A DNA stretch of 16,127 bases, from assembly GCA_025464545.1 (NCBI GenBank), contig JAODMA010000035.1, positions 1 through 16,127 of the forward strand, written 5' to 3'. The position numbers were made by a program, and so were the translations under genes. The notes under the pieces are model-generated. The model saw nothing but the letters and a program-made list of their open reading frames with translations. It had not been told where the DNA came from and searched no databases. The stretch is from Arthrobacter sp. GTDB lineage: Bacteria > Actinomycetota > Actinomycetes > Actinomycetales > Micrococcaceae. This document shows, in pieces, positions 5,949-11,934 of this stretch (the first letter of the stretch is position 1; each line of letters starts with the position of its first letter).

Positions 5949-7024
5949 CATTTGAATCTGTGGCTTCCGCGCCAGGCGCTCCCGAGCCTGCCGCTCGCGA
6001 AGCGGCCCGGGACCTCATCTGGACCGGTAGTTACACTGCAGACCGGGACGGCCGGGGCGAGGGCATCGGAGCCGTCCGGGCCGCGCCCGACGGCACGCTG
6101 AACTGGCTGGGCCTCGCGGCCGCGGCGGATTCGCCGTCCTTCCTCGCAGTGCATTCCTCGCTTCCGGTGGTCTACGCGGTGGCCGAGCAGGCCCGGACCG
6201 TCCGCGCGTACCGCCGGTCCGGCGCATTCGGCCTTGAACCGGCCGGTCCCGCCTGGACGGCGGGCGAGGCCCCCTGTCACGTCGCCGTCGACCCGATGGG
6301 GCGCTACCTCACGGTGGCCTGCTGGGGAGACGGCAAGGTGGTGCTTTTTGAACTGGACGACGACGGTGGCATCTCGGCGAGGTTCCCGGCGGCCGCGTCA
6401 ACCGGTTCCGGCCGGCCCAGCCGGGCCCACGCGAGCTTATATCTGGAAGACGGACGCGTGATGACGACGGATCTGGGGCACGATCTGCTGCGGATCTGGA
6501 ACTACCTTCCCGGTGCGGGCCTGTCCCTGGACCATGAAGTCGTCCTGCCGCGCGGCAGCGGCCCCCGCCACCTGGTCCAGCACGCGAGCGGCAGCGTCTT
6601 TGTGGTGACCGAGTACTCGGTCGAGGTGGCCGTCGTGCAGCGGTCCGCGGGCACGGGAATCTTCAGCCTCACCGGCGTCGGACCGGCCACCTCCGCCGGC
6701 ACCCTGCCCGGGGACTCCGCCGCGGAGATTGCTTTGGCCTTGGACGGCAGACACGCCTACGTCGGGGTGCGCGGCTCCAACCGGATGAGCGTCCTGCAGG
6801 TCGAGGCGGACGGCAGCTCCCTGCGGCCCCTGGCCGATTTCCCCAGCGGCGGCGACTGGCCCCGCCATCACCTGGTCCGGAACGGCTGGCTGCATGTGGC
6901 CCACGAACTCTCCCACGATGTGGTGACCTTTCCGCTCGATCCGGACAGCGGCCTCCCGGGCGAGCCCGTCCACCGGCTGGAGGTGGCCTCGCCGACGGCC
7001 CTGGTGCCCGCCCGCAACCCCTAG
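5945..7024 (+). CDS. Lactonase family protein (6-phosphogluconolactonase-like beta-propeller)
   Basis: A 359-aa protein with the repeat pattern of the seven-bladed YbhE/Pgl-type lactonases: an opening WTGSYTAD strand, SPSFLAVHSSLPVVYAVAE, APCHVAVDPMGRYLTVACWGDGKV, RAHASLYLEDGRVMTTDLGHD, GSGPRHLVQHASGSVFVVTEY, SAAEIALALDGRHAYVGVRGSN and DWPRHHLVRNGWLHVAHE. The conserved H-V-x-DP, PRH and DLG-D positions fit the family active site. Enzymes of this fold hydrolyse 6-phosphogluconolactone in the pentose phosphate pathway or related lactones; the substrate here is unproven. I chose the start at 5945, seven bases after GGCAGGA; an ATG at 5918 is in frame but less well placed. No signal peptide is seen. 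Confidence 0.88.
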   Translation: MAFESVASAPGAPEPAAREAARDLIWTGSYTADRDGRGEGIGAVRAAPDGTLNWLGLAAAADSPSFLAVHSSLPVVYAVAEQARTVRAYRRSGAFGLEPAGPAWTAGEAPCHVAVDPMGRYLTVACWGDGKVVLFELDDDGGISARFPAAASTGSGRPSRAHASLYLEDGRVMTTDLGHDLLRIWNYLPGAGLSLDHEVVLPRGSGPRHLVQHASGSVFVVTEYSVEVAVVQRSAGTGIFSLTGVGPATSAGTLPGDSAAEIALALDGRHAYVGVRGSNRMSVLQVEADGSSLRPLADFPSGGDWPRHHLVRNGWLHVAHELSHDVVTFPLDPDSGLPGEPVHRLEVASPTALVPARNP

Positions 7025-7034
7025 CGGAGGACAT

Positions 7035-7061
7035 GCCCATTCCTCGGGCCCAGGAACGGGC
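7035..7061 (+). terminator. Hairpin after the lactonase gene
   Basis: GCCC-A-TTCCT (7035-7044) pairs with AGGAA-C-GGGC (7052-7061), with one mismatch and a 7-base loop. It is 10 bases after the stop codon. No T-tract follows. Confidence 0.45.
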
Positions 7062-7084
7062 ACAACGCATTATGTCCAGTCCTT

Positions 7085-7138
7085 GCCGGGGCGGGAGGGC
7101 ATGCCCGTGGCGCCGTCTCGCCGACGCCCTCCCCTGGC
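7085..7138. terminator. Possible bidirectional terminator between convergent lactonase and PHP genes
   Basis: GGGAGGGC (7093-7100) pairs exactly with GCCCTCCC (7126-7133), with GGCG/CGCC pairing possible inside and GCC/GGC outside. The long loop and lack of T-tracts make it tentative, but it lies exactly between convergent gene ends. Confidence 0.4.
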
Positions 7139-7149
7139 CGCGCGGCACC

Positions 7150-8172
7150 TCAGTTTCCGGAGTTTGTCCAGGCCAGCAGGCGTTCCAGCGGCCAGGTGGT
7201 GATGATCCGGTCCGCGGGGACACCGTTGGCCGCGGCCCGCTCCGCGCCGTACTGGAGGAAATCGAGCTGGCCCGGGGCATGGGCGTCGCTGTCAATGCTG
7301 AACAGGCATCCGGCGTCGAGGGCCAGCTGGATGAGCCGGTCCGGCGGGTCCTGGCTTTCCGGCCTCGATTTGATCTCCACTGCGACGTTGTTTTCCGCGC
7401 AGGCGGCGAATACGGTCTCGGCGTCTAACTCCGACTCAGGGCGCGTCCCCCTGGACCCTTGCAGCAGCCGGCCGGTGCAGTGCCCCAGCACGTTCGTGTG
7501 CGGGTCGGTGATGCCCCCGAGCATTCGCCGGGTCATGGTGCGTTTGTCGGAGCGCAGCTTCGAATGGACGCTGGCCACCACAACGTCCAGCGCTGACAGC
7601 ATCTCCTCCGTCTGGTCCAGGCTGCCGTCCTCGAGGATGTCGACTTCGATGCCCCGGAGGAGTCGGAACTCCCCCGGGCCGTCGTCGTTGATCCCGGCAA
7701 CGACATCGAGCTGCTCGGTGAGGCGTTCGGCGCTGAGCCCGTTCGCGATCTTGAGGTTCGGCGAATGGTCCGTCAGCGCAAGGTATTCGCGGCCCAGCAG
7801 CTGAGCGGCACCCACCATGAGCTCAATCGGCGACCCTCCGTCCGACCAGTCGCTGTGGCTGTGCAGATCGCCGCGAAGCAGGCCCAGCAGCTCGCGGCCC
7901 CTTTCCGCCAGGGGTTGGGAACCCCGGCTGCGCAGTCCGGCCAGGTACTCGGGCACCCCGCCGTCGAGGGCTTCCTGGATGACTTGATAGGTCCGGTCGC
8001 CGATCCCCTTCATCCGTTTAAGCCGGCCGTCGCGCGCCCGCGTCGCGAGCTCCTCGGGCTTCACCCCGGCGATGGTGGCGGCCGCCTTCCGGAAAGCCTG
8101 CACCTTGAAGGTTGGGGCAAGCTCGCGTTCGAGCCAGAATGCAATCTCATTGAGGGCATCAACGGGGTCCAT
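7150..8172 (-). CDS. HhH-PHP domain protein (PolX-like, lacking a polymerase core)
   Basis: A 340-aa protein. Residues 1-75 resemble the N-terminal helical region of family X polymerases (ALNEIAFWLERE, KVQAFRKAAATI) with a helix-hairpin-helix MKGIGDRTYQVI at 54-65. Residues 100-335 are a complete PHP phosphoesterase domain: GDLHSHSDWSDGG (His104, His106), LTDHS (Asp135, His136), RGIEVDI (Glu176), SVHSKL (His203), VLGHCTGR (His231), and IDSDAHAP (Asp294, Asp296, His298). These are the expected metal ligands, so it should be an active metal-dependent phosphoesterase or nuclease. The nucleotidyltransferase palm of true PolX is absent. It probably acts on nucleic acid or nucleotides; the substrate is unknown. 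It lies 38 bases downstream of the kinase gene on the same strand. Confidence 0.88.
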   Translation of the reverse strand: MDPVDALNEIAFWLERELAPTFKVQAFRKAAATIAGVKPEELATRARDGRLKRMKGIGDRTYQVIQEALDGGVPEYLAGLRSRGSQPLAERGRELLGLLRGDLHSHSDWSDGGSPIELMVGAAQLLGREYLALTDHSPNLKIANGLSAERLTEQLDVVAGINDDGPGEFRLLRGIEVDILEDGSLDQTEEMLSALDVVVASVHSKLRSDKRTMTRRMLGGITDPHTNVLGHCTGRLLQGSRGTRPESELDAETVFAACAENNVAVEIKSRPESQDPPDRLIQLALDAGCLFSIDSDAHAPGQLDFLQYGAERAAANGVPADRIITTWPLERLLAWTNSGN

Positions 8173-8210
8173 GGCACCATCTTGCACCACGGATGCAAGG
8201 CCGCAGGGAT

Positions 8211-9106
8211 TCAGCGGCGGGGCAGCAGCCTCAGTGCCTGCGCCTCGGCGGCGGCGGCCGAGGGCCGCGCGTCGGGGTCCATGGCCGTCATCGCACGCAG
8301 GAGCGAGACCCAGGGCTTGCCCAGCCGGCTGGGAACCTCGGGGTCGCGCAGGGTGCGGGCGACCAGCGATTCGACCGGGGTGCCGGCGAACGCTTTGGCT
8401 CCGGTGAGGCACTCCAGCAGGACGAGGCCCAGCGAATAGATGTCGCCAGGTGTGCCAGGCTGCCGGCCGGCCGCCTGCTCGGGGCTCATGTAGTGCACCG
8501 TGCCGGAGGAATCGCCCGGCACCGAAGCGGTCCCTGCCGGGGTCGCAATGCCGAAGTCCGCGATCCGGACCGCGCACCGGCGGAGCTCGCTCAGCAGGAT
8601 GTTGGCGGGCTTGATGTCCCGGTGGACCAGGCCTCGCGCATGGACGTGGGCCAGCCCGGAGAGGGCGGCGGCGCCCCACCTGGCCACCTCGACGGGATCC
8701 GCTGCGCCGCCCCGGATCCGCTCGGCCAGGCTCCCGCCGTACACGAACTCCTCAACCAGGAAGGGACGGCCCGCCCAGCTGTCACCGGGGGCACGGTGCC
8801 CTCGGCGATGAACCTGACGATGGCCGGATGATCCAGCGCCGCAAGCACCCGTGCTTCAGCGTGGATCCGTTCAGCCTGGGGCGACTCGGGCCCCTCGGCT
8901 ATCTTGAGGGCAACGGGCCGGCCGTCGGACAAGTCCGTCCCCCGGAAAACGGTAGCCGTGGCACCCCGGCCCAGCAGCTCGTGAACGACGAAACGGCCCT
9001 CGGGCGAGCCCGGTAAGGGCAGCACCTTTGAGCTAAGCCCCTGCCCTGAACCGGCCGCGGGCCGCTCCGCCAGCGCTGACGACACCGCGGGTTGCGCGGG
9101 ACTCAA
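8211..9106 (-). pseudogene. Serine/threonine protein kinase, single-base frameshift
   Basis: Two overlapping frames encode the parts of one Hanks-type kinase. The first (from TTG at 9106) has the glycine loop LLGRGATATVFRG, the ATP lysine in VALKIA and the alphaC region, down to IVRFIAEGTVPP. The second continues GDSWAGRPFLVEEFVYGGSL, then LVHRDIKPANILL (catalytic Asp), IADFGIA (DFG), SGTVHYMSPEQAAG and GDIYSLGLVLLECLTG. The break is in a G-run at 8787-8791 (a C-run on the coding strand); one added C restores 298 codons exactly. There is no transmembrane or PASTA segment, so this is a compact soluble kinase. The TTG start overlaps the upstream stop (TTGA), suggesting coupled translation. It may be a real recent mutation or a sequencing error. 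Confidence 0.85.
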
Positions 9107-9357
9107 CGGCTGAGTTCGGCTACGGCCGCCGGGGCGGGCACGTTGCCGTCAAGCTGGAAGCCGCAGCTGCAGCGCCAGACCGGAGGCAGTTCCTCGGCTC
9201 CGGTGTCGAAGGAAAAGACAGACATGGCCACCGGCTCCGGGGTTTTCCACACCATTGCAACACCGCAATGGCTCGGAGCCCCCTGGCTCGGCAACGTGGG
9301 CCCGGCAACCGCAGCCAGTTCAGCGACGCCTACGCCGCACAAACGATTATCAGTCAT
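9103..9357 (-). CDS. Small Cys-containing protein, possible zinc ribbon; unknown function
   Basis: An 84-aa protein with Cys7, His30-Cys31 (SHCGVAMVWK) and Cys63/Cys65 (WRCSCGFQLDG). The Cys/His spacing suggests a small zinc-binding fold, with the final C-x-CG-F block resembling half of a zinc ribbon. I do not recognise a named family. The ATG at 9357 has no strong ribosome binding site; the upstream stretch is AT-rich and could carry a promoter. The stop TGA (9105-9103) overlaps the kinase TTG start by 3 bases, so the two are probably translated in a coupled way. It lies 54 bases after marR on the same strand. Confidence 0.6.
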   Translation of the reverse strand: MTDNRLCGVGVAELAAVAGPTLPSQGAPSHCGVAMVWKTPEPVAMSVFSFDTGAEELPPVWRCSCGFQLDGNVPAPAAVAELSR

Positions 9358-9377
9358 AAGTAGTAAGCATACATATA

Positions 9378-9396
9378 ACTAGGTGAGCTAACTAGT
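9378..9396. promoter_or_regulatory. Inverted repeat ACTAG-N9-CTAGT downstream of marR, candidate operator
   Basis: Arms ACTAG (9378-9382) and CTAGT (9392-9396) form a 19-bp palindrome, the size of typical MarR operators, in an AT-rich island upstream of the small Cys-containing gene. The right arm is itself inside the perfect palindrome AACTAGTT (9390-9397). Nearby TAAGCAT (9364-9370) also occurs in the palindrome at 4086-4101. Confidence 0.4.
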
Positions 9397-9411
9397 TGCT
9401 CGCGCTGGCTA

Positions 9412-9909
9412 CTAACCGGAGCCCGGCCCGGAAACGGCCTGACCCATCCGGCGCAGGAAGCTGATGATGATGCGCGCCTCGGCCGCGCTGAGCTCTTCGG
9501 CTACGGCCATCATTTTGTGGTGCAGGGCGCCCAGGGTTGCCCGGACCTCAGAGTCCACGGCAACCGTGGGGACGACCACGAGGGAGCGCCGGTCCGTCGG
9601 GTGGGGCTCACGGCGGACATGCCCGCTGCTCACCAGCCTGTCGATCAGCGAAGTAGTCGAGGCGGTGGTGATCTGCAGAACGCGGCTGAGGTCCTTCGGT
9701 CCCACTTGCTCACCGGCCGCCTGGGCACGCAGGAGGTACCGCAGGGCAATCAGGTCCGTCTCCCCCATCCCGGTGGAATCCCGGGTGGAACGGCGCGTGG
9801 CCACCTCGGCCGCACGGTAGTCGCGCAGCGCCTTCAGGACCGCCGCGGCCGGGTCGCGCTGCTCGTCAGGCCCGTAGTTCCCGGATCCGAAGCCGCTGTG
9901 CGTGTCCAT
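9412..9909 (-). CDS. MarR-family transcriptional regulator
   Basis: A 165-aa protein with the MarR winged-helix layout. An N-terminal helix is followed by GMGETDLIALRYLLRAQAAG and the DNA-recognition helix-turn-helix VGPKDLSRVLQITTASTTSLIDRLVSSGHV. Next are the wing REPHPTDRRSLVVVPT with the conserved DRR and a C-terminal dimerisation helix HHKMMAVAEELSAAEARIIISFLRRM. It probably binds DNA as a dimer, acting as a repressor relieved by a small ligand. The ATG at 9909 gives a short N-terminal extension before the core. CTAG-type inverted repeats occur just before the start (9918-9939) and just after the stop (9378-9396). This fits autoregulation and control of the downstream Cys-protein, kinase and PHP genes, as an inference. 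Confidence 0.9.
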   Translation of the reverse strand: MDTHSGFGSGNYGPDEQRDPAAAVLKALRDYRAAEVATRRSTRDSTGMGETDLIALRYLLRAQAAGEQVGPKDLSRVLQITTASTTSLIDRLVSSGHVRREPHPTDRRSLVVVPTVAVDSEVRATLGALHHKMMAVAEELSAAEARIIISFLRRMGQAVSGPGSG

Positions 9910-9917
9910 CCGGCAAT

Positions 9918-9939
9918 CCTAGCTGAACCGGAAACTAGG
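9918..9939. promoter_or_regulatory. Inverted repeat CCTAG-N12-CTAGG upstream of marR, candidate operator
   Basis: Arms CCTAG (9918-9922) and CTAGG (9935-9939) are centred about 20 bases upstream of the marR start codon, where a self-repressing MarR protein would be expected to bind. Confidence 0.4.
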
Positions 9940-9972
9940 CCAACGTGGAATCCGAACGGCTGCGGATACAGC

Positions 9973-10012
9973 AAAACCCCCGGCATCCTGTTCCCAGGAT
10001 GCCGGGGGTTTT
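9973..10012 (-). terminator. Perfect rho-independent terminator of tRNA-Lys
   Basis: AAAACCCCCGGCATCCT (9973-9989) pairs perfectly with AGGATGCCGGGGGTTTT (9996-10012) over 17 bp around a 6-base loop. It lies 22 bases after the tRNA 3' end on the minus strand. Because both ends carry A/T tracts it could work in either direction. Confidence 0.92.
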
Positions 10013-10033
10013 CCACTCCCTCGCGAGAAAGAG

Positions 10034-10106
10034 TGGGCCCTGTGGGGATCGAACCCACGACCCACGGATTAAAAGTCCGATGCTCTACCAACTGAGCTAA
10101 AGGCCC
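10034..10106 (-). tRNA. tRNA-Lys (anticodon UUU)
   Basis: 73 bases fold into a full cloverleaf on the minus strand. The acceptor GGGCCTT pairs with AGGGCCC (one G-U), with discriminator A. The D-arm is GCTC-AGTTGGTA-GAGC. The anticodon arm CGGA-CTTTTAA-TCCG has anticodon TTT (10071-10073). The T-arm is GTGGG-TTCGATC-CCCAC. The 3' CCA is not encoded and must be added after transcription, as is common in actinobacteria. It decodes AAA and AAG lysine codons. A perfect terminator follows at 9973-10012. Confidence 0.97.
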
Positions 10107-10148
10107 CAGCCAACAGCCCCGAGCGGAGGAAAATCCACACTTCGGGAG

Positions 10149-10198
10149 CCGGTCAGCCCAGTCCATTTCTGGACGTTTAATACTGTACCCCAGACCGG
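10149..10198. other. Nested inverted repeats upstream of tRNA-Lys
   Basis: CCGGTC (10149-10154) and GACCGG (10193-10198) flank GTCCA-TTTC-TGGAC (10161-10174), which on the minus strand is a hairpin with a GAAA tetraloop. This lies in the 222-base gap between tRNA-Lys (-) and the gene at 10329 (+). It may be part of the tRNA promoter or leader; no confident promoter boxes were found. Confidence 0.3.
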
Positions 10199-10328
10199 AG
10201 CAGGTTTTAGGCAAGCTGCCCGCGGGACACCGTCGTGCCTCCCACTGCCTTGGCCGCCGGATCCCGGTCCCGGCGCCGGGCCGGTTTCCATGCTCGATTC
10301 CCGCACAGCACTGGAGTAGCGTGGTGGC

Positions 10329-10985
10329 ATGAGCGAGCAAGCAGGAGCCAGCAGCCCAGGACCGCACCGGCAGCACAAGCCCAGGCCCTTCGCGCCGATC
10401 GACTTTGAGCCCTTCGCGGGTGGAGCCGACCCTGCCCGCATCTCCGAGGCCGCCCATCTGGCGGCCCAGGCGCTGGTTCGCCGCGGACGCGACAGCGACG
10501 ATCCGACGGTCACCAAGCGGCTGGTGAAACTCGCCGATGAACAGGGCCTGGAAGCCATCGCCGAGATGTGGGCGGAAAGCCCGGCACGCTCGCTCCCCGG
10601 CGCTCTGTGGCGCCTGTACGCGCTGCGCGCCGCCACCATCCAGGATCCCGAGCGAATGTCGGTCTACTTCCGGGCGGGCAAGGACACCGCCCAGGTGTCC
10701 CATGTCGTCGCTGGCGCCGCCGAGCCCCCCGGGGCCGATGAGATGAAGCTGATGGCGGACGCCATCCTCTCCGGCGCGTTCGACGGCGAGTTCGACGTCG
10801 CGCTGGAGCGCTCGGCCGCGTTCTGCCGCGTCGTGGCGCTGGGCCAGGCGACTCTCGCCGACGGCGCCGAGCACAGCAACGCGAGCCACGCGAGTAAGCT
10901 CACCCGCAATTCGCACCTCCTGGTCAAGACCGCAGAGGACCTGGAACACGCCGCCAACGCGTGGCGACTGGGCGAACTGGACTGA
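10329..10985 (+). CDS. Conserved actinobacterial protein of unknown function
   Basis: A 218-aa soluble protein, acidic and Ala-rich, with no signal peptide or membrane segment. After a disordered N-terminus (residues 1-25, Ser/Pro/Gln-rich), the body appears wholly helical: ISEAAHLAAQALVRRG, TVTKRLVKLADEQGLEAIAEMW, LPGALWRLYALRAATIQDPERMSVYFRAG, and a C-terminal NASHASKLTRNSHLLVKTAEDLEHAANAWR helix. I recognise the style of a protein widespread in Arthrobacter-like genomes but cannot name a domain. The ATG at 10329 follows GGAG at a slightly long distance. It is monocistronic and oriented away from tRNA-Lys. Confidence 0.75.
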   Translation: MSEQAGASSPGPHRQHKPRPFAPIDFEPFAGGADPARISEAAHLAAQALVRRGRDSDDPTVTKRLVKLADEQGLEAIAEMWAESPARSLPGALWRLYALRAATIQDPERMSVYFRAGKDTAQVSHVVAGAAEPPGADEMKLMADAILSGAFDGEFDVALERSAAFCRVVALGQATLADGAEHSNASHASKLTRNSHLLVKTAEDLEHAANAWRLGELD

Positions 10986-11028
10986 GATCCGGGCCGCGGA
11001 TAAACACGCCGGCGCCGGACTGTCAATG

Positions 11029-11057
11029 TTGACTTGGTGGAACTGTCGTAGAACACT
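11029..11057 (+). promoter_or_regulatory. Candidate promoter of the structured RNA
   Basis: TTGACT (11029-11034) is a near-consensus -35. A -10 AACACT (11052-11057) lies at a 17-base spacing, or TAGAAC (11049-11054) at a short spacing. Transcription would begin at about 11062-11064, exactly where the structured element starts. The -35 also forms a GTCAA-TG-TTGAC inverted repeat (11022-11033). Confidence 0.45.
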
Positions 11058-11063
11058 AAAAGC

Positions 11064-11147
11064 GGTGCCGAACCGCGAAACCCCCGGGCTTCAACATCTA
11101 GCCGCCTAGAGCGGCCTACCGCCGAGAGGCGTATCCGGTTCGGCACC
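11064..11147 (+). ncRNA. Candidate structured small RNA or leader RNA, unrecognised family
   Basis: A closing helix GGTGCCGAACCG (11064-11075) pairs perfectly over 12 bp with CGGTTCGGCACC (11136-11147). Between the arms lie at least two hairpins: GCCGC-CTAGA-GCGGC (11101-11115) and CGCC-GAGA-GGCG (11120-11131), the latter capped by a GNRA tetraloop. A C-rich single strand AAACCCCCGGGCTTC (11078-11092) completes a junction-like fold. A promoter-like TTGACT is about 35 bases upstream, and ATTTTCTT follows the closing helix as a possible terminator. There is no coding frame of note. It could be an independent sRNA, or the 5' leader of the DUF47-pit operon that starts 168 bases downstream. It does not match any RNA family I know. 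Confidence 0.5.
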
Positions 11148-11315
11148 ATTTTCTTGCCCCGCGCCGAATGCTGTTCCATTCCCGGGGCCTCTTTGACCGT
11201 TTCCCGGGGCCCACAACGCGGACGGTAAAGTAATTGCCATGTGCGGGTCATCGTTAAGTCACACGGCCGGCAGCGAGTTCCCCAGCACCTCCCTTCCGAA
11301 GACCGGTGACCCCAC

Positions 11316-11933
11316 GTGAAGCTGCGCCTTTTTCCCCAGGAGCCCGCCGGGCTGAACCTGCTTTCCCTGCTGGCACGTCAGATCGTGCTGGCCACGGGCA
11401 CCCTCTCGGAAATCCTCGGTGCGCCGGCGAGCGAACACGGCCGGCTCGTGGAGGACATGCACAACCACGAGGCGAAGTCGGCGGAGCTGCACTTTGCCCT
11501 GCTGACCCACATGCGGACCAGTTTCGTGAACCCGCTCCCGCGCGAAGACATGTACGCCCTCTCGCGGTACCTCAATGAGGCGATGGAAAAGCTCGACGCC
11601 GCCGCAGAACTCGTCGCCCTGTATAAGCTGGACCGCCTGCCCAAAAGGGCCGCGGACCAGCTGGAGATCATCAGCCGGCAGGCCGAGCTCACCGTCGACG
11701 CCATGCGCAGGCTCAACAACCTGGATGACCTCGAGGACTACTGGATCGAGATCCTCCGGCTGGCCAAGCGCGCGGAGCGGACGCACCGGGTCTGGGTGGC
11801 GGACATGCTCAATGACATGAAGTGGGCCCAGTACGCCCGAAACCGGGACATCGCCAACCAGCTCGTGGAAGTCACCAAGGACATGCGGCGGATCGCCACC
11901 CAGGTGGGCAGCATCATCGTCAAGGAATCCTGA
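11316..11933 (+). CDS. DUF47/PhoU-like Pit accessory protein
   Basis: A 205-aa all-helical protein of the DUF47 family (PhoU-related, YkaA-like), opening with KLRLFPQEP and LNLLSLLARQIVLATGTLSEILG. It has VEDMHNHEAKSAELHFALL, whose E-x-x-x-D/H residues suit metal binding. PLPREDMYALSRYLNEAMEKLDAAAEL is the signature loop of the family, followed by LDDLEDYWIEILRLAKRAE. Such proteins sit next to PiT transporters and are thought to modulate phosphate transport. The GTG at 11316 is used because the conserved frame begins there, though its ribosome binding site is weak. The stop is one base before the GTG of pit, so the two are co-transcribed and probably translationally coupled. Confidence 0.92.
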   Translation: MKLRLFPQEPAGLNLLSLLARQIVLATGTLSEILGAPASEHGRLVEDMHNHEAKSAELHFALLTHMRTSFVNPLPREDMYALSRYLNEAMEKLDAAAELVALYKLDRLPKRAADQLEIISRQAELTVDAMRRLNNLDDLEDYWIEILRLAKRAERTHRVWVADMLNDMKWAQYARNRDIANQLVEVTKDMRRIATQVGSIIVKES

Positions 11934-11934
11934 C

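Noticed and set aside
5882..6280. Upstream extension of the methyltransferase frame
   Set aside because: It runs antisense through the lactonase gene and has no family similarity; the ATG at 5881 gives the normal length.
11064..11148. tRNA-like interpretation of the structured element (helix GGTGCCG/CGGCACC followed by A)
   Set aside because: There is no T-arm with a TTCGA loop before the closing helix, no D-arm motif and no anticodon arm in the right place.
11193..11315. Promoter or Pho box for the DUF47-pit operon
   Set aside because: TTGACC (11193-11198) and TAAAGT (11226-11231) are too far apart (27 bases), and no repeated GTTCACC-like units were found.
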